From Trogon surrucura (Eukaryota > Chordata > Aves > Trogoniformes > Trogonidae): a stretch of DNA of 64,000 nt. The stretch lies in contig CM036631.1 of assembly GCA_020746105.1 (NCBI GenBank), positions 15,163,058 through 15,227,057 of the forward strand, in the 5' to 3' direction. The translations under genes and the position numbers were made by a program. This document shows, one piece after another, positions 1 through 14,176 of this stretch. Every line of letters begins with the position of its first letter. The first letter of the stretch is position 1. The notes beneath the pieces were generated by a model. That model saw nothing but the letters and a program-made list of their open reading frames with translations, had not been told where the DNA came from and did no database searches.

Positions 1-3000
1 CACAATTTACCTGTCACTAACACTTCACAGCTGATTTTTTCCATGCTTGAAATGTATCACAGGTAGAGGTTATACTAAATCAGAGCAAGATCATTGTAGC
101 CTGTTAGGAAATAAAATTTTAGAGCCCTCTAGGTTAGATTCCATAAAGACAAGCACCAAAACTAAATTGCATTACCCCTCTTTGGAACAAACTGCTCCCC
201 CCAGTAAGAAACAATACAAAAAAAAGACAGAAACTGAAGTTGTCTCCCCTTAAATCCAGCCAATTAATTTTGACAGCGTTTCTACATGGGAAAAGCATCT
301 CCCAGATCATTTATGTTTCACTCTCAAGCAAGGCTGCTGAACTTCCTTCTGCATCTGCTTAAATCTTAGATCATAAAGCTTTAAAACTCCTTGCCTAAGC
401 AGGGAGCAGAGGCAGCTGTTTGGGCTGCACAGCTCTGGCTGCAATTCACAATAAGGAATTCATGATAAAAAAAGTCAGCACTCCCCACCCACCTTTTTCT
501 CCCCCCTTCTCTTCTCTTCCAGGCAATTTCACTTCCCTGATGAAAGCACATTTCATTATTCTTCCCTTCAGGGCTGATGTTTCACCCTTCCATTGTCTCT
601 GCCACCCAGCAGAGCTCACTAAGCGACAGGTCTTTCAAGAAAGCTTGATATTGCAAAGAGTTCGAGTATGGCACTATACATTAAAAGAAATAGCTCTATC
701 CCAGGACAAAATGACTTTGCTCAGTCACAGGCGAGCCGTGGAGACGCAGGTGGATATAGAGGATACTCTGAGGTACATCTACCCTACGTGTCCCCACCTT
801 CAGGTGGGGCTGGAAGGAAGATGTGACAAAACCCTGTGAATGTGACTGGAACTATAAGACTCTCCAGAGATTGCCTTCCACTTAAATCACAGGCTTATGA
901 ACTCATAAAGTATTTATTGCACCCCTAAGAACTATATTATTCTAATGATAAAGAAACACCTTTCAAGCAGCCGCAGCCGTTACGCAACAGGATTGACAAG
1001 CCGTGAATTCACTCAAGTGAATTTGGAAGGAATGGTTGAGATCACTTCCTTAATGAAAAGATCATGAAAAAAAGCTCCCCCACGTGATGTAATTAGGATG
1101 CTTAATACTAGAAACATACAAAATGTTATCATTTTTGATAAGCATGTTTCCAGACAAAAATGCTTTCGACAATTCACCCAAGAGCTGCAATACCTGGAGC
1201 TGACAATCCAACAGTGAGGCAAACTCTAATGATAAATTCCATTATCATCACAGCCTTTGGAGGGAGGTACCTCCTTAATTTGATGTGAAAATCTCAAGGT
1301 GCTTACTGTGGGGCAAGGAAAAAAACAACCTAGTTCAACGTACTTCTAGCGTGTCCACTCAAGATAAAAAAAAAGCTCTCCCCAACAAATCAGAAGCAAA
1401 GGCTTTTTGGAGCCTAAAGCCACATGGAGGTTTGTCACAGCGTGCCACCAAGTACACAGCACTTATCCACAAGGTCATTAGAAAGTTAAATTTAGGTTGT
1501 TAAGTGCAAAGACCCTGCTCTCATGTACGCCGTCCCATGCAGCAGACAGCACCATGAGTTTCCATCCCTGATGAATAGAGACATAAAATCACGCAGCACG
1601 CTCCGCAGACTCCAAAAAATTATAAAAAAATAATAAAAAAGTAAAAATCTTAAAATCGATATGCATTAGTTGCTCTCATATATGAGCAGCATGTAGATTT
1701 TCAAGGCTCTCTTCAGTGGTACAGATGGAGTTCTGTTTGGGAAAGCAAGAAGCAATCTGGGTTCCAAATTTCTTTTCCATAGGTGTGGGAGAAAAACATA
1801 CTGTTCAAACACTATTGGTTTCTTACGCGATTTCAGAGAGCTCGTACCTGAAAGTGTGTTTATTCAGTAAATACAACAATATATCTAGAACTCAGTTTCC
1901 TTTGGAAATACACTCTCTGGTAATTCCTCAGCAAAATGTGACAATTTGACAAGCGTTGTGAGCTCAGATCACAACACAGACTTTAAGTATTTTCAATTAG
2001 AGAAGACATTAAGAATTCAAGAAATACAACAAACTGTTTTGTTTTTTCTCTGCACCAGTTGGAATATTCTGTGTGGTTGCAATAGCTATATAATCTAAAA
2101 CAGAAATGCTGAGTAATCGTGAATTCTCTATTTTATTTTCAAAAATCAAAGGGCAAAGTGTCATCCCACAGTTTGTAGTTGCATTGATTAGAGTTGACTT
2201 TTGATTTTGAGGCTAAAACTAGCAGAAGCTCCTTAGTTCACCTAATTATAAAATAAAATCATATGCTTGATTAATATACTATTAATATCAATAATTAACT
2301 CTCTTTTTCTAACAGCGATCCTGAGTGCTTATAGTATGGATGACATGAAACACGACCTCAAGAAGATACATATATTTACATTATGGAGACACATATTTAC
2401 ACTCCAAAACTTTATTAAAAAGTAATCAGTTTTGAAGTTGAGATGCAATCCATCTACTTAGAAATACGTCAGAAGCCAATTACTATTTTGAGGAGTTTGT
2501 GTAGTCTTTTGTACATAAAAGATAGTAAGGTTTTTGTTGAGAATATGTCAGAGCTGAAAGGTTTTATCTGATAAAATAAAATTAATAGATAAAATTAATT
2601 TGATGCTCTAATTCAGGTAGAGTGTTTCAATGTTTCAGAAAATCTCACTTAAATACAATAAATAAGATATGAATAGAATAAAGAAAAGCAGTAATTTTTA
2701 ATTTTTTTTTAATAATAGTCAATAAAGATTTATATTAAGTGCAGAATTAGCTCACTCTACCAGGACAATCAAATGCTGGCAATTTTCTTAAATTACTCCA
2801 TAGTAATGTTCTGAAAGAGTATAAGTAAAAAATCGTACTCAGCATTTTCATATGTGCTTCTATCCTGGACAGAAAATAATTCTTAACCATTTTAATTATA
2901 TAAGGTAATACAAGCTTAATACTACACATTTTGAAAGGAATTAACTTTGTCTACGAATATATCTGATGTCCAGCAGATGGCAAAATCTCAGCAACCAACA

Positions 3001-6000
3001 CCTTTAATCTTCTTGAAACTTGCTTAATATAAACCCCAAAGTATCTTTTATTTTTTTTCTTTCTAGCCTCCACTTCCTATTTCATCGGATAGCAGGATTA
3101 GCTTTACCTTTTGGATGTTTTCTGTGTGTTATCTGCGTGAAAGCCAATTTCATCTTCATCAGTTCTTGATACAACAAAGCACAACAATGTTACTATCCTT
3201 TAAATAGTCCTTTGGAGACAGTTTCTTCACCACTGAAATTTTTTTCCTCCAAAAAGCATGCTGCTGCTACTGTTCCCAAATTTGCCAGCACATGTTAGCA
3301 TACTGTGTACAAAAATCTCTTAGCAACAATATCTTAGTGTCTAACATTTTCCTTCTTCCAACTATGATTCATGGAGCCATCTGTAGTCAGACACTGACAA
3401 GCAGCATCTCAAAATAGATACCTTCCATTTGCTCAACAACTAGTTTTAGCATCCGAAAATATAAATTATGGGAAAGGGCCAATATTTCCTTGAGGCTCCT
3501 CAGCGTTCCCTTGATCATTTTCGCACTCTTTAAACAAAGGTTTGCCACGACCGCTTCGCCTGAGTATTAAGGTCGAAGAGTTCCTGCTTTGCCGAGCGCG
3601 GCAGCGGCGGCTCCGCCGGGCTGGGTGCAGTCCCTTACGTAAGCCCTTCGAGCAATCTCGACGGCTTCCCCGGTGAGGACGACCTCACACCGGCTATTTT
3701 TTAACCGTAACTGAAGACTAGCATTGCTACAAACATTTTACACACCCTCGGAGCCTAAGCCTCACATAAAGTACCCTACGATGGGTGGGACAAGGTCAAC
3801 GTCGCAGCTGGGCAACGACAAGGAGGCGTCTCCAGCAGTGGCTACTACAGGGAATGCAATAACAGCCTGCACTCTCTTCAGGGAGTGGGGAAAAAAATTT
3901 ACAACCGTTGCCTCGCAAGAGCTGTTTTTATCCCCCAAAACTCTAACACAGAGTGTTCACTCATCTTGTTTTCAGCTACAGCAGATTATCTATTAGTAGC
4001 TAAAGACTTTGTCTAGCCCGAGCCATCCTGTTGCCGTGCTGCGTGCAATTTTTCTGTAACTTAGAAGAATAGCACGGTCCTAAAATCAGGAAATGCTAAT
4101 TAAAAATATCCAAAGGATGCATTACAGAGAAACATTCAGTATCGTGGCTTTGAAAAAATCTTGAGTACGAGGAACACGCTTCCATCCCAGTGAAATCAAA
4201 TGGAATATCCATTTCAAAGGAACCAGGATTTTACCCTAAATATTTTTGAGCCATTCATATCTTCAAAACAAGCAAACGTACAACACCGTGCATGCCAATA
4301 CGTGCTATGCATTTAGCTGAGCATTATCAAAAAGGTACACTGCAGGCATAACAGTGCTGGCACATTTTCATCGCTAAAGTGCTGGTTTTGCTGGCAAGAG
4401 GTTTGAGAGCCCCTGTGGGTCTCCTGAAATACGCCCGGTAGCCATGAAACGGTGCCAGAGCTGACTGGCTTAGTGAATTCAAGTCACAATCAAGTGGAGG
4501 CTCTTGCACTGAATGACCTTCTTTTCGTGTCTTCGTGTCCTGCAGGGCTGTCTCAGCGAGACTCTATACTGGACTGACACTTAAAATGCCTCTGGGCAGC
4601 CTTGTTCATTTTGCAGTAACCTTATTGTGATTTAAAAAGCAGAACCTGTGTTTTATTTTACGCTGCCCTTCCACGAATACACACAACCAGGTTCTTAAAA
4701 CTTATTGTTCATGAATAAGCCATGACTCGATACCTTCAGATTAAAATAAACCCTCGTGGACACCAAGATAAAAAAAAAAAAGAAAAGTCCTTTCCTCACA
4801 ACATGGGAGCAAACCACTTCTAAATCATCTCACTCCCCTGGCTTTGAAATGCAAACTTCACTCCTATGACAAAAGGATCTGTTGTTATGCAAGAACCAGC
4901 TTGCCAGAAAGGGTTGAACTGAACACGAGGGCAAGTCGGTTAAAGTTACCAGGAAAAATGTCAGAAAGCAAAAAAGGAACACGCAGGCATATTCATCCCA
5001 GGCACAACTTTGCTGCTTCACAGCATTCTTTTATTTCCTCCTGTTTCTTTAGATGAGAAATAACGAAGAAGTTTAGGTTACTCTATGCAGATTGTATGAA
5101 GCCTCCTAGACGGTCACTGCACATACTGGGATATTTAATGCTTATTTCTATTTTAAAAATATAGAAAAATAAGTACATCTCTGTCCCATTTCTCTGCTAA
5201 AATGCCACCTAGCAAGTCATTCTCAAGCACGATGCGGTCCTCTACGCTCGTGTTTTAATAATTAATATGGAAAAGAAAAAGCAAACTGTGATAACACACA
5301 CATTTACAATTACAGACTCATTCCACGGGAAAATCTAGCTCAAGCTGGAAAGAGCCATCAAAAGCCAGTTATTACATAATCCTTATTACTTCTACACGGG
5401 CAAGCAGCGATTTCAAAGGAGTATTTACTAAAAGCAGATAAAACCAGGTTGCAGCATCAGATGAATCAGATAAGACACAGGCAGTAACAAAATTGACTTA
5501 ATTTTCTTCCTCCCCTCCAATAATACGCTAAATCAGAGAGCCATGAAACGCAATCTTCTCCAGCTGAACTCTTTCAGGAAAAGATTGAGAACGTGTGCTT
5601 TTCGCTAGATTTTGCTTTCCTTGAAATTACAGCAAATGCCTGGTTATGCAGAAAATTCAGCTCAAGTGCGTCTAGGTCCGCGCCGCTGCAAGGTGAAAAC
5701 TTACACCTCTGAAGTCAGCCCTACCTCACGGAAAAGCCAAAATGTGCTATCTTAGCAGCTTCTTCCCCAAACACTTCCAGAAAAAATGTCTTCCTACTCA
5801 CAGCAGTATCTCCTGGTGCTGCCCACTATTTCACAGGATAAACTGCTTAAGGGATTCCGTTCTGCAATGCTTAATAACACGGTGTCGCTTAAACCGCTAA
5901 CCCGTATGGCTGGAAACGCTTTTTGAAAGCCCTTTGGATAAAATGCATCGGGTTAATAAAACACCCTGATTATTTTACCTAATACATTCGGTGGACTCGT

Positions 6001-6390
6001 TCCAAATTCCGTGCGTTAGCCATAATAAAACCTTTGGAAACAGCAATCGAGTAAAAGCCGATGCCAACGACATACTCTGATGAAGACGGGCACGGGACAG
6101 CAGCGCACGCCAACTGCTTGTCGCAAATGTGCTCCCTAAACGGCAATGCAAGAAAGATGCTAAGTCTGTCCCAGAGGCATAGATCCTCCATTTCTATAAG
6201 CAACAAGAACTCAGATATTAAAATTAACACTGAATAGCCCGTATAGTCGTGCAAGAGCAAGAGATCACGACACCACATCACTCAAACATCGTAACTGTGC
6301 GGGCCTGAAGTGCCCACGGGTCTCACCCACAGGTTGTGCTCAGCACTGCATGGACACAAATAAAAATATCGCTGTTGCCCAGAAATGCAA

Positions 6391-6522
6391 GTGTAAGTTC
6401 ACAGAACCATACAATCCTTGGAAGGGACCTTTACAGGTCATGTAGTCCAAGCCAACCCCTCCAATGAACAGGAGCAGCTTGGACTAGATCAGGTTGCTCA
6501 GAGCCTCGCCTAGCTTGACCTT
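6391..6522 (-). repeat. CR1 LINE 3'-end fragment, copy 1 of a duplicated pair
   Basis: Contains the reverse complement of the CR1 3' region: a gaacc/ggaagggacc start, tagtccaa, a degraded caatgaacaggagcag segment and tagatcaggttgctcagagcc. It stops at about 6522, and the same series restarts with a near-identical gtaagtt leader. Most CR1 copies are 5'-truncated like this. Confidence 0.85.
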
Positions 6523-6790
6523 CTGTAAGTTTATAGAACCACATAATGGTTGGAAGGGACCTTTACAGGTCATCTAGTCCAAACCTTGTCCAATGAGCAG
6601 GAGCATCTTGGACTAGATCAGGTTGCTCAGAGCCTCATCTAGCTTGACCTTGAATATTTCTATGGATGAGGCTTCTACCACCTCTCTGGGAAACTTGTGC
6701 CAATGTCTCAGCATCCTCATCATAAAAATATTCTTCCTTGTCTGAAGTTGTGACAATCTCTTTGGATATAAGCAGACAGAGGAACACAGG
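6523..6790 (-). repeat. CR1 LINE 3'-end fragment, longer copy 2
   Basis: Begins again with the same CR1 3' sequence as copy 1 and continues further into the element. Segments readable as CR1 include gaatatttctatggatgagg, cttctaccacctctctggga and atattcttccttgtctgaag. Open frames crossing this interval on the minus strand are CR1 remnants or chance, not host genes. Confidence 0.88.
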
Positions 6791-9700
6791 AGAACAGCAG
6801 GACACCACTGGGCATCCTGGCAGAAGTAGCTTCAGCACGAAAGGTGGATTTCAGATTCTCCGACATTTTTGGCTCACGAGTATTGACTAATTCAATCAGT
6901 GTCACTAAAGCTATTACCTGCACATAATAGAGGCATACAAAACATAATAAGGTATTATATTTTATAGGGAAACCAAACGGTATTAGTAGCTCAAAATAAC
7001 AGGGTTTAACAAAAAGAAAAATGTAAATGCAGCAGATTACCACAAGCGTGCTTATCTTAGAATTTGTGAAACAAATTTCATTTAAGGTTTAACCTTCTTA
7101 TACCACACATACAGGTACAGGAATTAAGAATTCATAAAAGAACAACATCTCTCACGTCTCCCACAGTTAAACTGGAGCAGAGTCTGATATAATATACTCT
7201 TCTGCAAGAACACTGAGAAAGAAAAAAAAATGGTATCTATCTAGATGACTATATGGTGCCTGTCATTTCCACTTCAATATATGTAAAACCCTGGCAACGA
7301 TGCAATACAAATAAAAATCATTTTGTATTAATCTTGTTCACAAAGCTCCTGTTTTAGGGCTAATGGGGTTTTCTGGTGTCTAAGAGACACAACATTTATT
7401 CACCCCAAATAAACTCCAAATCACTAAAAATACGGAAATGTCTTCCGATACACACAACGATGAAATAAAGTATTTCTGATGACAAGATTGACCGTGCTCT
7501 TTATAGCTACAGAAGAAGAATACGCCACAGCTGACCTTTTTACAAGGCTAAGACACGCTGTGTGTTGCTGCTCAGTTACGATCAGGCTATTTAAGAACTT
7601 ACCCTTGCTGCCTTTTCTTCTAGGATATAGCATAAACAAAATCACAGGAGCAATATTTAATCTTGCTGTCGAAATCCCATTATTAAATTAAGAATACACA
7701 AATCTCCATCCCCTCTTGCAACTTCACCCATGACAACTAATCGCGGCGGAATCACACACACGAGCTTTTCTTTCTTTGAGGCAAGAACTGCTAGTGACCC
7801 TTACCATTTAGTTGGCTTAATTCGTTCCCTTTTATAACCCAGTTTCAGTTGCTTCTGAGCTTTTGGAAGCGTACCCATTTGGTGGAAAACCAAACAGATT
7901 GGCTCCTAGCTACCTCAGAGACACTGTTTTTCCCAGGGAAATGTTCTGTCTGGGAGAACACCTGAGGCACCTCAGCTGGACACCCCTGTCTGAGAAAGCA
8001 CAAAGTGGAAGAAAAAAAGGGCTCGGATCACTCGCACGGAGCACAAGACAGAAGACACGGTGTCATGGACACTCCTCCATAGCTTCATGGCCACGTAACA
8101 ACTGGGCAGCAACAACAGCTTTTGGGTTTTTTAAAAAGGACACATGCTGCTGTAAGCATTTTCAGCATCTCCAAGTGTGGCGGCGTTTTGTCTTTCCCAA
8201 TAAGAGATAGTCCCGCCATTAAATTTCTTTTTTTGTCCTACTGCATCGCTTCTTTCCTGAAAAACGACAGGAGTTAAGACACAGGTTACGAGCGATCAGC
8301 CAGTTCTATGCAAACCATCCCCGGGTCAAGGTGGATGAGTTCTAACCCCATCCTGTACCCACATATGTATTTTTCTGCTCCTGTATCTCTCTCTATATCC
8401 AGCCCTCATCAAGCCAATAGTCTCAGGAATATTTACATTTTCCCTAATACCCTAGCAGATTCCGTATCGGCACCGCAAAGGCAGAAACATGCCCAAAGCG
8501 ACGTGTAAAATTCCAAAAAAGCCTTTTTTCTCAAATGAGAACATGTGTTCCTCTGTATAAATAGCACTTCTAGGTAAGTGATGAGAAAACACATCATAAT
8601 TAATCATTGTCTGCATCTGAATAATCACCAAAAGATCCCTCCTTTTTTTTAATTTTCTTTTTAATTACGTTTTTTTAAGAAATTATGCTGAGTATGCTGA
8701 CAAATATGCATGCTCACACACTTCCTTAAAGGAAAAATCCAGAGTTTGGTGTGGTAGGGTCACTTGTGCAGATTTAAAAATACTAAATGCAACTTTGCTA
8801 ATGCCTCTGTGTCCAAGTCTTGAAAAGTCATTTTACAAAAAATTTTATTACACCTATTCTAGTATATTGGGATTTTTTTTTACATGATTAAAATCTGAAA
8901 TCTTTTCCTCATCAATATCTAAATGTGAGAAATAACAACTAAGTACAAATTAGTCTTTACACTCTTCCATGACAGACTGTCCTTTACCTATTATTTCTGT
9001 ACAGCAAAGCACAATGTCACTGACCTACACAAGCAGTGATCTAACATTAAAAAAATATATTAAAAAACCAAAGCAAGTATGAACTAATTCCATTATTTCA
9101 CTCAAATCAGGATAAAATCTGGAAAAAGCAGAAAGTCTGACTGAAGGCAGAAGGCATCATTAGAAGAGAGCTGTATTTTTTTGCCAATAATATCCAATAT
9201 TCAATGATGCATTCTTTGCACAGGTGCTTCAGGAAAAGCATTAGGATGAAAATAAATACTTGGCAAAAACAAAGTCCTTGTGTAACACTCTGTTAACACT
9301 ACGCTTACATATTTTAACATCCAGAGAGAAAACATTATAAATATAAAGATGCCTTTCCGAGGCACCGGACAAAGATTTTTGGTTTTAAAATAAGCTTTCC
9401 CAGAGTTCGACCCTTTCAAAAAGAAGTCCAAGACAATAAAAAAAATACCTGAGAATAGTTTCTTGTCCTTTGCCTATACCCTTCCTCCAAGAGATGGACA
9501 TTAAATTGAAGTTGGCTTTGGGGGAGCCCTTCTAGTGATATGTTAGATAATAAACAAGATGGAATTTTTCTTTACAGATCGCTAGCAGGGCCAGGAGCAT
9601 CACACACACGTCCACCCTGCGACAGCCCCGTCCTCCCAGGGCTCCCACCTCAGCCTAAAGCTTTCTCCCCAGCATCGCTTCCCAATCAACCTGCTTTTTT

Positions 9701-12700
9701 ATACAACCAGTCCCAGCATCTCCTTTAATCTGATTTTCTTCCTCTTCTGCCCCTGGTGATTAAAAATCTCCCCAAGACTCTTACCGACCTTGGTCTTGCT
9801 CCGTTCACGCTACTTTTTCGGGAGTCTCAGCCAGTTTTGTACCTTCCTACCCATCTCCAATCTCAGCCATGACTTACCCATTCCCAGTTGCCCCAGTCTA
9901 TATTCCCCTCAGCCAGCTTAGCTTCCAAATACGCATCCCGGCTCCCGTGTTCAAGCCAGGCTGCAAATCGGTTTACGCTGCCACGTTATTAACACGGAGA
10001 TCGCCGGCAGCATGCGGGGCAATTAAAGAAAACAACACAAGCCAAAACAAACCAACACAACACAACAGGGGAGATGGGACGAGGAGAGGCGGGTCAACGA
10101 GTTTTTTTTCCAATACGAGCAAAACAACACATGTTTTCCCTCGCCCGTACTCCAAAACAGCTGAATCATTTTGTTTCTCCAAAACAATGTCGCCTGAGAT
10201 ACCAGGCATGGAAAATTTCGTTTAAAATTATTCAAATCTGGCAAAAAAAAAAAAAAAATGAGGAGTTGAAAACAAGATGTACACCCAAGACATTGAAAGG
10301 AAGAATTCTACCTGCCGTGGACCTGGAATATTGCCACTCCTCCTGCCATCTACGTAGCATGAGCACATTAATAGCCCGTGCTGATTTGGGACAGCAATGG
10401 TCAATAATAAAGTATATTCGAGAGAGAAATCACTCTGGGGCACAGCTCTGCCATTAAAAGGTTTCGCTAAATGCCACCTCAGAAAAGTTCTGTATATTTG
10501 GATGCATACGCTTTAAAAACACTAATTATTTTGCTATCGGCTCTAAGCCTGAAAGGGCCTTGTAGTCCACTTGAAAACATATGAATTATTCATATACAGC
10601 TTCTGCTCACTAAACGAAAAAGGAAAAACACATAAAAAAGGTGTATGTTCATTTTAACTTCCACAACAGAGTTTCAACAGCTTGTAAACACTGCAAAACT
10701 CTTGAGGTCTCCGAGTTAATACTTGCCAGATAGGCAGGAAATTATTTTATTAATCTAGGAGCATGTAAAATGTATAGAAAATTAGGGAGCTACGAATGTT
10801 GATAGGATATCATGGCTTTTCTGAAAGGACATTTTGAGAGGTTTTCCTAATAAAATGGCAATTGCACGGTCAAGCCAAACATCTTAAAATCACTGGAAAT
10901 TTTGCAGCTAACCTATAGCTGGAGTAGAAGCTCCAGTTCGGCGTTTCATAAGCAAGTTTACAGAAGCTGTAAATCGCTGTACTCCAAGTTGGCAGCAAAC
11001 ACAAGCAAGCTCCACCACAAGGTACAACTGGTTGTGGACGTGTCAGCACTACTTCCAGCGCGCACGGTTGAGGGCACGTCCAAATTCAGTGCGACGGATG
11101 AAAGCACGGAGCTGCTCGGATCTGAACGACTTCAGAAGAAGAACGGCCAAGCACAACGTATACAGCAGTATTAAGAGCTAGCCCTTCCAGCTCTGCAATG
11201 CCAATTTTTTTTTTCCCCCATCTGTTATCACAGAATAATTAAATGTATAAGGTACTTATACTTATCCCAGCCAAGATGGGATGGATAAGTAAGTGATTAA
11301 TAAACAGAGCTGGCAATATAGTATAATGACATGGCACAGGTTTTATCTTACCTCTACCTGCTAGGCAGCCTGGAACCGAAAGGCACGACGCACAAAAAAT
11401 TCTTACTCTTAGCCCAAGGACAGTGATGCAGGAATTCCCTAATCTACTTGGAATGCACACAGGGAAAAAAAAGAGGGAGGAAATTCAGCCCACATCCACA
11501 CAATTGTTTATATTTATTAGGAGCAGGAGGGGTCCCACAAAAACCAGACATTTCTGCTGCCCCATAGTCTTGTTATGGTACCTGATAGACTTTCGGCTAT
11601 GGGTGACATCGATTGTACTCAACGCTGATTATTAACGGACCCCAGTAATGAGTCAGGATGAAACACACTCCTGCAAAGGTAGCTAACAAAAAAAAATCAG
11701 CTGCTTGGCTGGGATTTACAGACCAGCTTTTCCATGGCCTCAACACCTGGTAATGCCATTCCAACACTGACAAGGCAGAAGGGACATCCAGACCCCAGGC
11801 AGAGGTGTGTGCTCAGCGTGGACACCTGAATTAAGCGACACAGCGTTCAGCCCAGATTAGCTTTGCTTCCCTATGATCTGGTAAACCCACGTTTGTTTTA
11901 ATGAGCACCATGATTTGGCAAGAAGTGAACACATGCACATAATTTTTTTTTTTTTGGTGGTAAAATTACACCACATTCATTGGCCGCTAATGCTCGATAC
12001 AAACTCTGCTGCTCGTTTTCATCAAAATAAATAAAGCCTTGGCAGGTCTTGAATGCAGCACACAGATTTCTCCATGTCTGGTTACTTTTGTTTTACAGAA
12101 TAGCACAGTTTTCACATCATCATTTTTCTAAGCAGCAATTCAAAAGGATCATCCTTTTTGATGATTTCTGAGAAGAGAACATAATGGAGGTTACTCAAAG
12201 GAATAGATGCTGCAGCTACAACCGCTCTCATTATGTACATATGAGATGCTCCGATGTTCCTTCCTACTGATTACATGAGTAAACATTTTTAGTATGCAAA
12301 ATCCTATTAACTCAAGGGGATTCTGCATAATTTTATAACAGTTCCACTTGTGGTGTTTGATCGACTGGGTCAGCAACAGACAGATGGCAAAGAATTAATT
12401 CTAATGCTGCTTTACTGCAGCTCTGGCATCAGAGTTTTTCTCTACTCACACCACTTGGAAAAACTAGAACCTTTCCTACGTTCCCTACACCTAGAAGTAA
12501 GACACCAAAGAGTAAAAAGATGGAAATTAATTGCCTTTTTTTAAGTATGCGGATCTAGAAAGGATAAAACAAAGCCAACCTGATTGTCACTCCTACTGTC
12601 CACGCTAGGGGAAGAGTAAGAAGTCAAAAGCCCAAGCATCACAAGTGTAACATATCATAAAGGATAATAAACAGGTTTTTATTCCATAGGGACAGGAGGT

Positions 12701-14098
12701 AGTTCACTGGTCAGTAAGTGCACTTCCACGGCTATAACCTTCTCCTAAAAATATTTCTTCTGCCTCCTGTGCTCACTTGATTTTATTTAGTTTTGGCTAG
12801 TCACCCTTCACCTCCTGAAGCTCCAAACCCATCAGCACTAGCTATCACAAATATTTACTTTTCTGCCTTTTGCCCTTGTATCCTTCCGTTCTAAGAGAAA
12901 GAACAAGAATGTTGCAGCAGTCAGCACCAAGAGGAAGACAAATGGAAACTATTCGATGTGCCATTTACCCTCCCCACGTAAGATCCTAAAACAAAAATAA
13001 AACTTAATCTCAATGACATAAAGTCAATCTCTCAAAGTAAAGAGATGGTGCTAGAACCCATCCCTCCATTAATTAGGGTTTTCTCTTATTGCATTTTTTA
13101 ATCACTTCATAATTCTAATGTGCAGTGACAAGTATTACCTAGCACTTCGTGAATTGGTGCTCAGCATATATTTAGATGGCAAACTATTAGCAGTCCGAAA
13201 AATGGTGCCTAAAATTAAATTATTAATGCACTGTTTCCCCAATCTGGGGAAAATGCTCCCAAAAGTAAACAAGGATCTGGCTGGGATTTGCAGGCAGAAC
13301 TCTTAAGCTCTTGAGATACACAATTCACGTCCAGAAAACCTTCAAAATATGGAGATAATTAAAACTGATACAGAAATATGTGGCTGAGGTTTTTTTAAAA
13401 GCCTTAAACTCAGAGGTGTTATCCACACCTAAACCGTGAGAAGCCAGCTCAGGGCTCAACTCATGTGGAGACCCACATGGACATAGGTAATATTCCAACT
13501 ATTTCTCCTGTCAAAGCATGAGAGGAGAAGGCAGTCTTCCTCGAATTCTACACCAGCATGATCCAAAGTGGGCTGAGGATGTAATGGGCAAGATACAACA
13601 AGCAAAAGTAAATCAAGATTTCTTTTGACTGGAAGACTACTTGGTTTTGGGGAAACAGGACCTTCACTCCTCACAACACGACAGCTCCTTTTAACGGTCC
13701 TGTGCCATCATTCTTTTTGTAGCATGAAAAAAAAAAACTTATTGTTCCTTTTCCTCATTACTGCCTTCATGTGTGTTTCTCACACATCAGTTTCCATTAT
13801 GAATATCTCTCCAAAACCCAGACTAATTACGGTTGCTTCAGAAATAAGGGCTTAAGGTTTTCAGCCATACCTGACAACCCCGTGGACAAACAACTTCCTT
13901 CCTTTTGGATTATTAATTAAGCTTTTTGAAAGTATTTTACTATAAGAAAATGGCCAAAACCAAAAACCCCATCCAGATGATTTTGACTAATCCAAAGGAA
14001 GACTTCGTTTTCTTTTTGGAGATAGAGCTGACTGCTTGTGTGAGGTTTTCTTGCAAATATTTCTGGGGGAAAAGGGGAACGGGTATTTCTTTTGTTAC

Positions 14099-14176
14099 CT
14101 GGAATGGAGACTGGCTGTTGTAATTCTTAATCTCCTTGTTGGCTCCTCGGAACAGCAGCACTCTTGCACAGCTCTC
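14099..14176 (-). CDS. SHANK2: SHANK2 coding exon 8: ankyrin repeat 6 and start of repeat 7
   Basis: A 78-bp exon, phase 0 at both ends, coding residues 343-368: ESCARVLLFRGANKEIKNYN followed by SQSPFQ. It finishes the sixth ankyrin unit and enters the seventh, which should continue VAIIAGNFELAE in the next exon. I searched by eye below 14099 and did not find that exon, so the following intron appears to exceed 14 kb. The acceptor is ctgttttcag and the donor is gtaaca. Confidence 0.95.

Larger units (their letters stand above)
1..14098 (-). other. SHANK2 intron after coding exon 8 (5' part), no gene seen
   Basis: This stretch follows the intact donor at 14098. It is AT-rich with many short open frames that show no known family, no consistent codon pattern and no paired splice signals. 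It contains the CR1 fragments near 6.4-6.8 kb and a short CpG-rich patch near 3.6 kb, listed separately. No later SHANK2 exon (end of ankyrin region, SH3, PDZ) was recognised, but a very short exon could be missed by eye. Confidence 0.7.

Noticed and set aside
6635-7043. Minus-strand open frames of 67 and 107 codons
   Set aside because: They start in or run into the CR1 fragment and show no host protein motif.
1-14098. Search for the next SHANK2 exon (end of ankyrin region, SH3 or PDZ)
   Set aside because: No sequence matching VAIIAGNFELAE or later domains was found by eye, so none is reported.
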